NCBI RefSeq assembly: GCF_947497695.1
Contig: NZ_CANMHM010000001.1
Coordinates: 434,001 to 498,000 of the forward strand
From: an uncultured Polaribacter sp.
GTDB lineage: Bacteria > Bacteroidota > Bacteroidia > Flavobacteriales > Flavobacteriaceae
Length of the DNA stretch: 64,000 nucleotides
Direction: 5' to 3'
The position numbers were made by a program, and so were the translations under genes. Below are positions 28,570 through 36,963 of this stretch, in pieces; the stretch's first letter is position 1; the number at the start of each line of letters is the position of its first letter. The notes under the pieces were generated by a model. It was not told where the DNA came from. It worked only from the letters and a program-made list of their open reading frames with translations, and ran no database searches.

Positions 28570-30578
28570 AAACAATAAAATTAATACTAACAATAAGTGT
28601 CATTTTCATAGTAAAGCAAGGCTTTTCACAAGATACACATACTTATCAATACGATACAGAAAGTCGTTTGATAAACTCAAAAGATGGGATAAAAACACAA
28701 ACTTACCAATATGATAAATTAGACAATCGTTTGGGGTATAAATTAACAAGTACTGTGGTTTTACCAGATTTAACTATTTCTGCTATAAATAGTTCTGCTA
28801 TTACATTAACACAAGAGCAAGAAACAACAGTTATGGCTACTATTAATAATAGTGGTTCAACTATAGTACAAAGTAGTATTTTAAAAGTCTATTTGTCTGC
28901 CACAGCAACTAATACAGATGTAGAGGTAGGTAGTTTTGTAGTGCCTACTATTAATGCTAACTCAAATAAAGAGGTTAGTTTTAAAATAAACATACCTAAC
29001 AATGCAACTTTAGGTAATCGTTTTTTGGTATTTTATATAGATGCTATTAAAGCAATACAAGAAACAGATGAAACTAACAATACAAACAATATTGTTGTTA
29101 CTATAAATGCACCAGATGTTGCAGAGTTAAATATTCAAAATGCCGCATTAAATAATACAACTGTAGTTGCAGGAGATAATTTAGAATTAACAGCTAGTAT
29201 TTTCAATTCAGGTACTGCAAATGCAAGTGTAGTAACTGTAAAAGCTTATTTATCTTCAAACACTACTTTAGAAGTCAATGACATACCACTTACAGATGCT
29301 AATGAAACTATTTCTGCCTTAAATGCAGGTACTAATTTAGGGTATAATAAGACAGTTGTTATTCCTTCTAATTCAGTTACAGGTAACTATTATGTACTTT
29401 TTGCAGTAGATAAAGAGAATACTGTTTCAGAATTAGATGAAACCAACAATGTGGTTGGAGTTCCTTTAACCATTAAAAAAGACACTGCTTTGCCAATTGC
29501 CAATTTTAGTGTAGAGAGTCAAACCTTATCAGCTTCGAATTCGGTGCAATTTACAGACCAAAGTATAAATGCACCTATAAGCTGGGTTTGGTCTTTTCCT
29601 GGAGGTACACCAAGCACATCAACCTTACAAAACCCATCAGTAACCTATAATACAGAGGGAGTTTATGATGTTACATTAAAGGTATTCAATGCAAATGGAG
29701 AAGCACAAGAGTATAAAAATGAATACATTACAGTAACTACAAATACAGCCAGCTTGACCTATGTGCCAGATGATAATTTTGAGCAAGCCTTAATCGATTT
29801 TGGTTATGATTCTGGAGCGTTAGATGATTATGTACCCACTACAAATATTACTGCTGTAACTAGTTTAGACATTGCTTCAAAAAATATCACAAACTTAACA
29901 GGTATTCAAGATTTTCAGTCATTACAAGTTTTAGATGTTAGCAATAATCAAATCACTAATATTAATTTATTAGTAAGTAGTGCTCTTTTAGAAGAGTTCA
30001 ATTGTTCAAATAATAATTTGAATGCATTAAATATCAGTTCTAATGTTAACTTGAAAAAGTTAGATGCAAGTAACAATCAGTTCACAACTTTAGACGCAAG
30101 TACTAATGTAAAACTGACAAGTGTTTTATTGAATAATAACTTATTAGAAAGTTTAAATATTAAGAATACAACCAATGCTATTATTTCTGAATTTAATGTT
30201 ATAAATAATACAACAAACTTATGTATTCAAGTAGATAATGCAACAGATGCATCTAATGGCACAGGAAATTATGCTACTTGGCAGAAAGATGTTTCTGCAC
30301 AATATTCAGAAAGTTGTGAGGCATTAAGTGTTTTACAAGAAGAATTGATAAGTAGTATCTTGGTGTATCCTAATCCTACTAAAGCATTTTTAAAAATACA
30401 GGTTAATGATAGTTTAAAAATTAATAAGGTAATAATTTATGATGTATTAGGTAAAGAGATTTTAAAACGAACTAAAAATTATAATCTTATAGATATTTCT
30501 AAATATTCTAATGGAACCTATTTCTTAAAAATTAAAACAGATAAAGGTTCAGTGATTAAAAAGATAATCAAAGATTAA
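28566..30578 (+). CDS. Secreted CARDB/PKD/leucine-rich-repeat protein with T9SS sorting domain
   Basis: It starts at GTG 28566, overlapping the RHS gene's TGA stop (GTGA). After the signal peptide (FIVKQGFSQ) come two YD-type units (HTYQYDTESRLIN, QTYQYDKLDNRLGYKL), two CARDB domains (about 60-305; ETDETNNTNNIVV, SELDETNNVVGVPL), a PKD domain (about 310-395; WVWSFPGGTPSTSTLQNPSV), leucine-rich repeats (about 420-555; LQVLDVSNNQIT) and a T9SS type A domain (about 590-670; YPNPTKAFLKIQVN). It is probably a cell-surface or released adhesion protein. The YD units at its N-terminus are the usual end of an RHS shell, so part of an RHS gene may have been captured when the present RHS tip was installed. 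Confidence 0.85.
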   Translation: MKTIKLILTISVIFIVKQGFSQDTHTYQYDTESRLINSKDGIKTQTYQYDKLDNRLGYKLTSTVVLPDLTISAINSSAITLTQEQETTVMATINNSGSTIVQSSILKVYLSATATNTDVEVGSFVVPTINANSNKEVSFKINIPNNATLGNRFLVFYIDAIKAIQETDETNNTNNIVVTINAPDVAELNIQNAALNNTTVVAGDNLELTASIFNSGTANASVVTVKAYLSSNTTLEVNDIPLTDANETISALNAGTNLGYNKTVVIPSNSVTGNYYVLFAVDKENTVSELDETNNVVGVPLTIKKDTALPIANFSVESQTLSASNSVQFTDQSINAPISWVWSFPGGTPSTSTLQNPSVTYNTEGVYDVTLKVFNANGEAQEYKNEYITVTTNTASLTYVPDDNFEQALIDFGYDSGALDDYVPTTNITAVTSLDIASKNITNLTGIQDFQSLQVLDVSNNQITNINLLVSSALLEEFNCSNNNLNALNISSNVNLKKLDASNNQFTTLDASTNVKLTSVLLNNNLLESLNIKNTTNAIISEFNVINNTTNLCIQVDNATDASNGTGNYATWQKDVSAQYSESCEALSVLQEELISSILVYPNPTKAFLKIQVNDSLKINKVIIYDVLGKEILKRTKNYNLIDISKYSNGTYFLKIKTDKGSVIKKIIKD

Positions 30579-30609
30579 CTTATAAAAGCGTTAGCTTTTA
30601 TGTCAGCAC

Positions 30610-30647
30610 AAAAAACAAAGAGACAACTATAACCAGTTGTCTCTTTG
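30610..30647 (-). terminator. Intrinsic terminator (minus strand)
   Basis: CAAAGAGACAACT (30616-30628) pairs with AGTTGTCTCTTTG (30635-30647) and is followed on the minus strand by six Ts. It overlaps the last codons of the replication-like gene. A weaker hairpin (ATAAAAGC/GCTTTTAT, 30582-30601) directly follows the plus-strand gene on the other side. Confidence 0.85.
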
Positions 30648-31136
30648 CATTTGTTTACGTTGTTGTTCTTGTTTAATTTGCTCTATTCTAACATTATCAG
30701 GAATTTTGTCTTTTGCATTGTACTTTGGTAAAGAAATTTCTTTTGTAGGGCGCAAATTTTGCGCCTTTGTTTGGTCGTTTTTTGCGTTGGTGGGTGCATT
30801 ATTTTCAATGTTATTAGTGATTGAATAAAAGATGCGTTGTGCTTGTTTACGTTGTTTAGGTGTGGTTAAATCATTTCCTGAATAATCCGTAAGTGTAATG
30901 AGGTTTTTTTCTATTAATTCATCTAGAGCATTTGTTACACTTCTATTTGATAAACCAACTTTAGAAAACTGAGAATGTGAAATCCAATCTCGGTTTTTAG
31001 GATTTCCATTTTCATCTCGCCAACCAAAAGTATTTCTGATTATTTTTAAATACACTCTTACTGCTGAAGAAGATAAAACAGACATAAGAGAATCAAAAAA
31101 AATATTTGGTACAGGCGTAGTTTTATTCAACCTCAT
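30627..31136 (-). CDS. Winged-helix replication-initiator-like protein
   Basis: The start at 31136 (MRLNKTTPVPNIFFDSLM) fits the family better than an upstream in-frame ATG. The N-terminal ~110 residues (LSSSAVRVYLKIIRNTFGW, WISHSQFSKVGLSNRSVTNALDELI, GLITL-like NLITLTDYSG) match the winged-helix fold of phage and plasmid replication proteins (lambda O N-terminal type). The charged, low-complexity tail ends in EQIKQEQQRKQMQRDNWL. It overlaps the small upstream gene by 14 bp. Together with the adjacent integrase, it suggests an integrated element able to start its own replication; no iteron origin was found. Confidence 0.65.
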   Translation of the reverse strand: MRLNKTTPVPNIFFDSLMSVLSSSAVRVYLKIIRNTFGWRDENGNPKNRDWISHSQFSKVGLSNRSVTNALDELIEKNLITLTDYSGNDLTTPKQRKQAQRIFYSITNNIENNAPTNAKNDQTKAQNLRPTKEISLPKYNAKDKIPDNVRIEQIKQEQQRKQMQRDNWL

Positions 31137-31335
31137 TGTTATCAAAATTAATAACTGGTAACTCGTCATTATGGTTTGGGAAGATTAAAAAATCAGTTTC
31201 TGGTTGATGGTATAATTGTAAAAACCAACCACCATTTTCTGTCACTTTTACAACGCCAACCTTGTGGTAAAATTTCTTTTCTCCATTAATCCCATTAATC
31301 GTTTTTCGAGTACAAACATTATAAAATTTTGTCAT
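31123..31335 (-). CDS. Small conserved element protein (70 aa)
   Basis: The function is unknown. The protein is rich in aromatic residues (FYNVCTRKTING, KFYHKVGVVKVTENGGWFLQL, YHQPETDFLIFP), likely a single small beta fold. Similar small proteins accompany mobile elements in Bacteroidetes, as I recall; not verified. Its end overlaps the start of the replication-like gene, so the two are co-translated. Confidence 0.6.
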   Translation of the reverse strand: MTKFYNVCTRKTINGINGEKKFYHKVGVVKVTENGGWFLQLYHQPETDFLIFPNHNDELPVINFDNNEVE

Positions 31336-31612
31336 ATTTATATTTAGTTTACGTACTTCAACCTTAGGGACAAACCCAATATTATTAAAAAATTACATCG
31401 CTTTTTTATATAAGTTTTGCGACAAGTATGTCAGACAAGAGGTATTGTGCGACGTTACATATATTTTTTATACAGCCCTATTCTGGGCTGTTGTCATTGC
31501 TTATATAAATAGTGGTAACCTAAATATAAAGTTTTTACTTTATAATAAAACAACCTAATTTATAACAATATTCATAGTTGAAAGTACTGACATAATTATA
31601 TTCTCAATTTAT
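31336..31612. other. Non-coding region with inverted repeat between small gene and integrase
   Basis: There is no gene here. A perfect hairpin lies at 31472-31491 (ACAGCCC, loop TATTCT, GGGCTGT); it lacks a T-tract on either strand, so it is not a typical terminator. Its place beside the integrase makes a recombination or regulatory site possible but unproven. Confidence 0.5.
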
Positions 31613-31637
31613 AAAAAAAGCAATCATCTAGATTGCT
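31613..31637 (-). terminator. Integrase terminator
   Basis: AGCAATC (31619-31625) and GATTGCT (31631-31637) form a 7-bp stem followed on the minus strand by seven Ts, directly after the integrase stop codon. Confidence 0.9.
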
Positions 31638-31643
31638 ATTTTC

Positions 31644-32525
31644 TTATGCAGTTTTAAGATATCTACTTGCTACACTTTTATATCGTTCTCTGGAGAGTTG
31701 CATATAATGGAAACTAGATTCTGGTTTAACGTGCCTTAGTATTGCAGAAACATCTCGAACACTTCCCCCTTGATCTAAAATATAATTTGCTTTTCCATGT
31801 CTAAAGGAGTGAGGAGTAATATTTTTCTCTAACGACGCCATTTCTGAGAGTTCTTTTATCCATCGTTGTAAACTCCTCACATTAAATGGTTTTCCTGTTT
31901 TTCTGTTTACAAATAGTTCTTCTGAATTTGTTTCCACGCACAATCGAATTCCTAAATAACGATTTAATAATTCGTTTGTATCATACCCCCAAACCACTAT
32001 ATTATAACGCATACTTTTTCTACTCCTTACTTTTGCAGTTCTTAATCCATCTTTACTTTGAGTACTTATTGATGATAATTTTAAATCTATCAATTCGCTT
32101 ACTCTCATGCCAGTGTCCCATAATAGATTTAAAACTAATTTTTTCTGTAAATCGCATAAATAATTTTCATCTAGTAAATCATTCATATCTTCAAAATCTT
32201 CAAAAGTTACGATGTCTTTATCTGGGTTGATAAAACGTATGGGAATGATTTCTTTAGGGTTAAAATTAGTTTCTCTTCTACCATGCCAGAAATAAAAGAA
32301 GTTTCTCAAAATTCTTGCAGAGTAAGCTATGGTTGCAGCACTATAATTTGGTTCCATACTCTGATGATAAGCTACAATATCATCACCGGAAACATCCTGT
32401 AAGCAAGATTTTGGCATAATAAAATTAATAAAATGTTCTAATCGAACTTTGTATCGCTTGTAAGCTACTGTTGTGTGTGATTTTTTCCAATCTAAATAAA
32501 TCTGTATTGCTTTGTTTATTGTCAT
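31644..32525 (-). CDS. Tyrosine recombinase / integrase
   Basis: This site-specific recombinase moves or resolves DNA. The start at 32525 gives MTINKAIQIYLDWKK; an upstream TTG would run through the leader hairpin. The SAM-like N-terminal domain spans about 1-95 and the catalytic domain about 110-290. Catalytic residues are visible: Arg in DTGMRVSELI, His-x-x-Arg in TPHSFRHGKANY, His in LRHVKPESS and the Tyr nucleophile nine residues later in SFHYMQLS. About 293 residues is usual for XerC/D-like and integron/element integrases. It lies at the left edge of the accessory island, divergent from the ATPase operon, which suggests it mobilises the island or the left module. Confidence 0.93.
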   Translation of the reverse strand: MTINKAIQIYLDWKKSHTTVAYKRYKVRLEHFINFIMPKSCLQDVSGDDIVAYHQSMEPNYSAATIAYSARILRNFFYFWHGRRETNFNPKEIIPIRFINPDKDIVTFEDFEDMNDLLDENYLCDLQKKLVLNLLWDTGMRVSELIDLKLSSISTQSKDGLRTAKVRSRKSMRYNIVVWGYDTNELLNRYLGIRLCVETNSEELFVNRKTGKPFNVRSLQRWIKELSEMASLEKNITPHSFRHGKANYILDQGGSVRDVSAILRHVKPESSFHYMQLSRERYKSVASRYLKTA

Positions 32526-32533
32526 ATAACATA

Positions 32534-32566
32534 AAAGACCCACCAAAAGCAATCTAGTGGGTCTTT
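32534..32566. repeat. 10-bp perfect inverted repeat in the integrase leader
   Basis: AAAGACCCAC (32534-32543) and GTGGGTCTTT (32557-32566) face each other around a 13-nt loop, ending 8 bp before the integrase start. In the transcript this hairpin would sit at the ribosome entry region; as DNA it could be an operator or recombinase site. Confidence 0.75.
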
Positions 32567-32912
32567 CATATAACCTAAATCAAAAAAGAATAGGTTTTAT
32601 GAATACTCCACATTGTTGCTTTAGTCTGTATTTAAAAAACAGACGACTCTTTCGAGCAATGTTGGGATATCTCTATATTTAAGTTACCACTGTTAGTGTA
32701 TATCATAATAAAATTCTAGGCAAGGTTATCGATATTTCCCTACCGTTTTAATACTACTGGTAAGAGTTTAACAAAAATGTTATAATAGGTGTAAGAATAG
32801 ATATTTTTTCTAACCAGATAGTCTTTTAAGCGTATCATAACTCCTTATATAGCAATAGTTCTTTATCCACAATTTAATAAAACCTTATTTTAATTAATAA
32901 CCCTTCCCTTTT
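32567..32912. other. Divergent intergenic region rich in short inverted repeats
   Basis: No convincing gene is present. Short hairpins are AACCTA/TAGGTT near 32572-32596 and AGTCTGT/ACAGAC near 32623-32645. It separates the integrase from the ATPase operon and should contain both promoters and possibly an attachment site. Confidence 0.5.
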
Positions 32913-34085
32913 ATGTATTGGCATCATTCAAATTTGTATGACGTCAGTTATTTTGCTCGCACAAATTTTAGAACAGAAAGAACAATGTTTGGTATCAAAC
33001 AAGCAGACCGAATGTTTCATTTTTATTGTTTTGGAAAATCTGGTGCTGGTAAAACGTCACTCCTCAAGTCTCTTATGGTTCAAGATGCAGAAGCTAATCG
33101 TGGATTTGCTTTTGTTGATGTGCATGGAGACGCTTCTCGCGAGATTAATGAAAGACTAAAAGGCCGATTTAGAAATCGTACTATCATTTATTTTGATATT
33201 ACAAATCCCGAACTTGAACTTGGATACAATCCTTTACGCTCGGTTTCTCCCTCTAAACGTTCTTTGGTAGCTTCTAATATTTTAGAAATTTTTCAACGTA
33301 ACTGGAAATCGGCTTGGGGTATGAAAATGGAACACATTCTCAGAATGATTTTGCTCACATTATTGGATCAGCCAAAAGCCCAGCTTTCGGACATCCTAAA
33401 ACTTTTACATCAGAAATCATATCGAGATGAATGTTTAATCCATATTCAAAACCAAGACATCAAAACTTTCTGGTTAAAGGAATTTCCGAAATATAAACCA
33501 AACGATTTATTACCTATAATGAACAAATTAGGAGGCTTTTTAAGTCATACTATTGTTCGAAAAATTTTAATCGAAAACAAAAAACAATTGTCTTTAAGAC
33601 AAATTATTGATAATAAACATATACTCATTATCAATCTAGCTAAAGGACAAGTAGGAGCTGATGTCTCTAATATTTTAGGAGGTTTGTTATTGACTTCGTT
33701 AGCTTCAGCCTCTTTTTCTCGGATTGATATTTTAGAAAAAGACAGAGTTCCCTATTTTTTATATATAGATGAATTTCAAACCATTTCTGGAACAGAATTG
33801 ATTGCAGAATTACTGGCACAAGTCAGAAAATTTAAAGTAGGATTAATATTAGCAAACCAATTTTTGTATCAACTAGACCCCAATGTACGTGCAAGTGTTT
33901 TGGGTAACGTAGGTACTATTGTCGCCTTTCGATTAGGAATTACGGACGCCAAATTAATGGCAAAAGAATTTTATCCTGTTTTTAAAACTGAAGATTTTAT
34001 CTCTTTAGCAAACTACTCTATTTATCTAAAACTAATGATTGATGGAAAACCTTCCATTCCCTTTAGTGCAGATACCATTCTCTAA
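32913..34085 (+). CDS. TraG/VirD4-HerA-like P-loop ATPase (short form)
   Basis: This is a DNA-translocase-type ATPase. Walker A is GKSGAGKT (41-48), followed by AFVDVHGD; Walker B is FLYIDEFQ with TISGTELIAELLAQVRKFKVGLILANQ, the pattern of coupling proteins and HerA relatives. There is no N-terminal membrane segment. It is the short paralogue of the ATPase domain encoded at 60182 (same FVDVHGD/LFDPHGD and YIDEFQ/YLDEFQ motifs). The start codon directly abuts CTTCCCTTTT. As the first gene of an eight-gene plus-strand operon with RadC-like and Dam-like proteins, it could pump or remodel element DNA. Conjugation is not proven, because no relaxase or channel genes are seen. Confidence 0.85.
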   Translation: MYWHHSNLYDVSYFARTNFRTERTMFGIKQADRMFHFYCFGKSGAGKTSLLKSLMVQDAEANRGFAFVDVHGDASREINERLKGRFRNRTIIYFDITNPELELGYNPLRSVSPSKRSLVASNILEIFQRNWKSAWGMKMEHILRMILLTLLDQPKAQLSDILKLLHQKSYRDECLIHIQNQDIKTFWLKEFPKYKPNDLLPIMNKLGGFLSHTIVRKILIENKKQLSLRQIIDNKHILIINLAKGQVGADVSNILGGLLLTSLASASFSRIDILEKDRVPYFLYIDEFQTISGTELIAELLAQVRKFKVGLILANQFLYQLDPNVRASVLGNVGTIVAFRLGITDAKLMAKEFYPVFKTEDFISLANYSIYLKLMIDGKPSIPFSADTIL

Positions 34086-34104
34086 TATTTTAAATTTTTT
34101 ACTT

Positions 34105-34578
34105 ATGAAAACTAAATTACAGAGATCTCTATCAGAGATGTCAACATTTAATGAAGTACAAATTCATTATGAACGACCAATTTTTAATACGAATCGGGTT
34201 GTAAAATGTTCTGAAGATTCAGAAAGAATTCTTCGAGAATTTTTAGACAACAAACGTATTGATTATAAAGAATTCTTTTGGATACTATTACTGACTAATG
34301 CGAATCAAATATTGGGTGTTAGTGAAATAGGTATTGGCAATACAACTGGAGTTGCTGTAAACGTAAAAGAAATATATCAACTCGCTCTATTGTCTAATGC
34401 ATCAGCTGTTGTGGTGGCGCACAATCATCCTTCTGGAAAATTGAAACCTTCCACAGCTGATAAGGTTTTAACTCAAAAGCTAAAAGAGGCTTTTAAATTA
34501 CTAGACATTACTTTACTAGACCATCTCATTCTCACTTCAGAAGGATTTGTTTCTTTCTCTGATAGTGGATTGATGTAA
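34105..34578 (+). CDS. RadC-like JAB/MPN-domain protein
   Basis: The start at 34105 (MKTKLQRSLSEMSTF) is preferred over an ATG inside the ATPase gene. The JAMM metal-binding motif is complete (HNHPSGKLKPSTAD), with the RadC context VNVKEIYQLALLSNASAVVVAHNH and the ending LLDHLILTSEGFVSFSD. It has 158 residues and lacks the N-terminal HhH region of chromosomal RadC; this short form is frequent in mobile elements and phages. Its biochemical role is unsettled; hydrolase activity or DNA processing is assumed from the fold. It lies 19 bp after the ATPase gene. Confidence 0.88.
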   Translation: MKTKLQRSLSEMSTFNEVQIHYERPIFNTNRVVKCSEDSERILREFLDNKRIDYKEFFWILLLTNANQILGVSEIGIGNTTGVAVNVKEIYQLALLSNASAVVVAHNHPSGKLKPSTADKVLTQKLKEAFKLLDITLLDHLILTSEGFVSFSDSGLM

Positions 34579-34594
34579 ATCACTTCCCTTTTCT

Positions 34595-35383
34595 ATGATA
34601 AAAACACCCATTACGTATTATGGAGGAAAACAGAATTTAGCCAAAATGATTGTGGATTTAATTCCAGAACATTCTACATACACAGAAGTATTTGCTGGTG
34701 GTGGAGCTGTTTTCTTCTTAAAACCTAAAGTGCAAAATGAAGTCATTAATGATATTGATTCTTTTGTAACCATTTTTTATAAAGTATTACACGAAGATTT
34801 CGAAGCCTTAAAATCTAAGATTAAGGTAACTGCCTATTCTAGAGTTGTCTATAATGTAGCACTGAATATGTACAAACATCCTGTTTTCTTTACAGACTTA
34901 CAACGTGCTTGGGCCTTTTTTGTACTCACAAATATGGGGTTTTCTGGACGTATTGGTTCCTTTGGTTGTTATACCAAAGGAACCAAAGCTCTAGGTTGGG
35001 AGAGAAAAAAAGAACTACTGACTCCAGCTTTAAAAAAACGTTTAAAAGGAATTCAAATTGAGTGTTCTGATGCGTTAAAAATTTTAAAACTGCGTGATAG
35101 TATTTCTACCTTCAATTATATTGACCCTCCCTATTTCAATTCGAATATGGGACATTATGGAAATTACACTTTAGAAGATTTTGAAGCTTTATTAAAAGTT
35201 TTAGAATCATTGAAAGGTAAATTCATATTGAGTAGTTATCCTTCAGAAATTCTTACTGAGTTTACCAAACGAAATCACTGGCATACCAAATCAATTGAAC
35301 AATTGGTTTCTGCAAATCAAACAAAATCTAAGAAGAACAAAACAAAAACGGAAGTGCTGACCGCAAACTTCCCTTTAGAATAA
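34595..35383 (+). CDS. D12-class N6-adenine DNA methyltransferase (Dam-like)
   Basis: This enzyme transfers a methyl group from S-adenosylmethionine to adenine N6. Motifs: TYYGGKQNLA at the N-terminus, SAM-binding EVFAGGGAVFF, and the catalytic DPPY in NYIDPPYF. At 262 residues it is the length of Dam and phage T4 Dam relatives. No restriction enzyme is adjacent, so it is probably an orphan methylase that protects or marks element DNA. Like the ATPase gene, its start is preceded by CTTCCCTTTT. Confidence 0.93.
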   Translation: MIKTPITYYGGKQNLAKMIVDLIPEHSTYTEVFAGGGAVFFLKPKVQNEVINDIDSFVTIFYKVLHEDFEALKSKIKVTAYSRVVYNVALNMYKHPVFFTDLQRAWAFFVLTNMGFSGRIGSFGCYTKGTKALGWERKKELLTPALKKRLKGIQIECSDALKILKLRDSISTFNYIDPPYFNSNMGHYGNYTLEDFEALLKVLESLKGKFILSSYPSEILTEFTKRNHWHTKSIEQLVSANQTKSKKNKTKTEVLTANFPLE

Positions 35384-35404
35384 TATCAACATTAAAACAA
35401 ACAA

Positions 35405-35608
35405 ATGAATACAACACACAACAAAATGATTGACTTCGATTTTCGAGGTTTTACAGGATCTACTCAAGCTATTTTGGAACTCTTCCAACAGCTAGCTAAA
35501 GAAGAAGGTTGGACTATAGAAGAAATACAAAATGTAATTGATAAAGCCACCAAACACAATGATGAAGATCATTTAATAGCAACAATTCTTGAGTACTCTA
35601 AATATTAA
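35405..35608 (+). CDS. Small element protein, paralogue 1 (67 aa)
   Basis: The function is unknown. It shares a layout with the next gene: a beta-like start (IDFDFRGFTGST), a helix (ILELFQQLAKEEGWTIEEI) and a helix ending (DHLIATILEYSKY). Proteins of this kind occur in phages and plasmids, as I recall; they are not enzymes by any motif seen here. It lies 21 bp after the methylase. Confidence 0.7.
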   Translation: MNTTHNKMIDFDFRGFTGSTQAILELFQQLAKEEGWTIEEIQNVIDKATKHNDEDHLIATILEYSKY

Positions 35609-35623
35609 CTTAAATGAATAAAA

Positions 35624-35839
35624 ATGAAAAAAGTAATTGACAAAACCGTCAACCTAGACTTGGTTGGCGTAAACGGAAACGCTTTTATGATTATGGGTGT
35701 TTTTAAACGACAAGCTAAAAAAGAAGGTTGGACACTAGAAGAAATAAAACAAGTAATAGATGAAGCTAAAAGTGGCGATTATGTTCATTTATTAGCGACT
35801 ATTGAAAACCATTGTGAACCTAAAGATGAAGAAGAATGA
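35624..35839 (+). CDS. Small element protein, paralogue 2 (71 aa)
   Basis: The function is unknown. The protein (VNLDLVGVNGNAFMIMGVF, KKEGWTLEEIKQVIDEAKSG, YVHLLATIENHCE) is a clear paralogue of the previous one: both have a G(x)NGNA/FTGSTQ-type turn, KxEGWTxEEI and a HLxATI ending. Its stop overlaps the next start by 4 bp (ATGA), so it is translationally coupled. Confidence 0.75.
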   Translation: MKKVIDKTVNLDLVGVNGNAFMIMGVFKRQAKKEGWTLEEIKQVIDEAKSGDYVHLLATIENHCEPKDEEE

Positions 35840-36435
35840 ATTTAAAAACCTATAAACGAATTCTATTTTTTCTGAATGACTTATCCAATTTTATAGATAC
35901 TCCAGGAAACACAAAACTATCTAAGGAATTGATGAAACATTTTACAGACAGTGAACTGCGTAAAATGATTTACTGGTTGTATAAAGATGTGTGGAGTAAA
36001 AATGCTCTAGGATTTATGGAACGAGATAAACTTCTTGAATTGATTAATGGTGATGCTGTAGTGCTAGATTGGACGATACACGATCTAGAACAACAAATGA
36101 CAGCTATTTCTGATTCTTCTCAAGAAGAAGTGGATTTATTTTTTAGAAAAACACAAAACGAAATCCATTACTTAGCTTCTAAGCCCGTCGAAAACTGGGA
36201 TGAATATGATACTTCTAACTATAGAAGTTTACTTCTTAAAACGGGCAAAGCAAAAAAAGTGTATGCCATTTTTACAAGTGATGTATTAGCTGAGGATGTT
36301 TATGCTGTAACTACTAAACCTTCTTACTTTTTCGACACCAAAGAAGAAGCAGAAGCTGAAATAGACAACATTATTATTGAAGAAAAATTTACTCGAGATG
36401 AACTCGTGATACATAGCCTTTGGCTATTAACTTAA
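35836..36435 (+). CDS. Hypothetical element protein (199 aa)
   Basis: I do not recognise the family. It is soluble and acidic-to-neutral, with a helical N-terminal half (FTDSELRKMIYWLYKDVW) and a C-terminal half with alternating strands and helices (KKVYAIFTSDVLAEDVYAV, FFDTKEEAEAEIDNIIIEE, ELVIHSLWLL). The C-terminal part looks like a small alpha/beta domain that could bind a partner. It is coupled to the preceding gene by ATGA overlap. Confidence 0.65.
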   Translation: MNLKTYKRILFFLNDLSNFIDTPGNTKLSKELMKHFTDSELRKMIYWLYKDVWSKNALGFMERDKLLELINGDAVVLDWTIHDLEQQMTAISDSSQEEVDLFFRKTQNEIHYLASKPVENWDEYDTSNYRSLLLKTGKAKKVYAIFTSDVLAEDVYAVTTKPSYFFDTKEEAEAEIDNIIIEEKFTRDELVIHSLWLLT

Positions 36436-36465
36436 ACTAAATATTAATTTTAAAATTGAATACTT

Positions 36466-36963
36466 ATGAATGCTACTATTGTAGATGTTTTAATTGAAAA
36501 CATTAAAACAGACCAAAGCCTTCTGGAACAAACAGAAGCACAAATTGAAACTGCTAAAGAAAACAAGAAAAATGTAGTTGACCGTTTAAAAGATTATAGA
36601 CGCGATGTTACAGTACTCTTAAAATATGCAGATGATGAACAACGTAAACGTATTGAAGAACTTGGTTTTGACTTTTCGGAGTCGGAGAGAGGTTTAAATC
36701 CTGTTGCTTCCTTAGTGTTGGATATTATTATGAAAGCCAAAGACAATCAGCTTACTAACGAGCAATTGTATGAAGCTTATGTAAAAACATTCAAGAGAAA
36801 AGAGGATGCTTTTAATTACACTGAGTTTAACATTAAATGTCGCTCTTTGTTCAATACGCAGCGTTTATTGCGTAAAAAAGGTAAAGATGCTAAGTCTTCT
36901 AGAGAAGATATTATTTCATTAAATGGAAGAGTAATCCCTAAAGAAGAAAAGCAAAATGGATAA
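36466..36963 (+). CDS. Hypothetical coiled-coil element protein (165 aa)
   Basis: The N-terminal ~75 residues form a probable coiled coil (LLEQTEAQIETAKENKKNVVDRL); the C-terminal part (LVLDIIMKAKDNQLTNEQLYEAYVKTF) looks helical. There is no enzyme motif. The end overlaps the next gene by 8 bp. It could be a structural or partner protein of the ATPase operon; function unknown. Confidence 0.65.
   Translation: MNATIVDVLIENIKTDQSLLEQTEAQIETAKENKKNVVDRLKDYRRDVTVLLKYADDEQRKRIEELGFDFSESERGLNPVASLVLDIIMKAKDNQLTNEQLYEAYVKTFKRKEDAFNYTEFNIKCRSLFNTQRLLRKKGKDAKSSREDIISLNGRVIPKEEKQNG

Noticed and set aside
31472-31491. Terminator at the hairpin between the small gene and the integrase
   Set aside because: There is no T-tract on either strand, so it is kept only as an inverted repeat.
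32599-32682. 27-codon frame after the integrase leader (plus strand)
   Set aside because: Too short, with no recognisable motif and no support from its neighbours.
34105-35383. Restriction partner for the Dam-like methylase
   Set aside because: No endonuclease gene is adjacent; the following small proteins show no nuclease motif.
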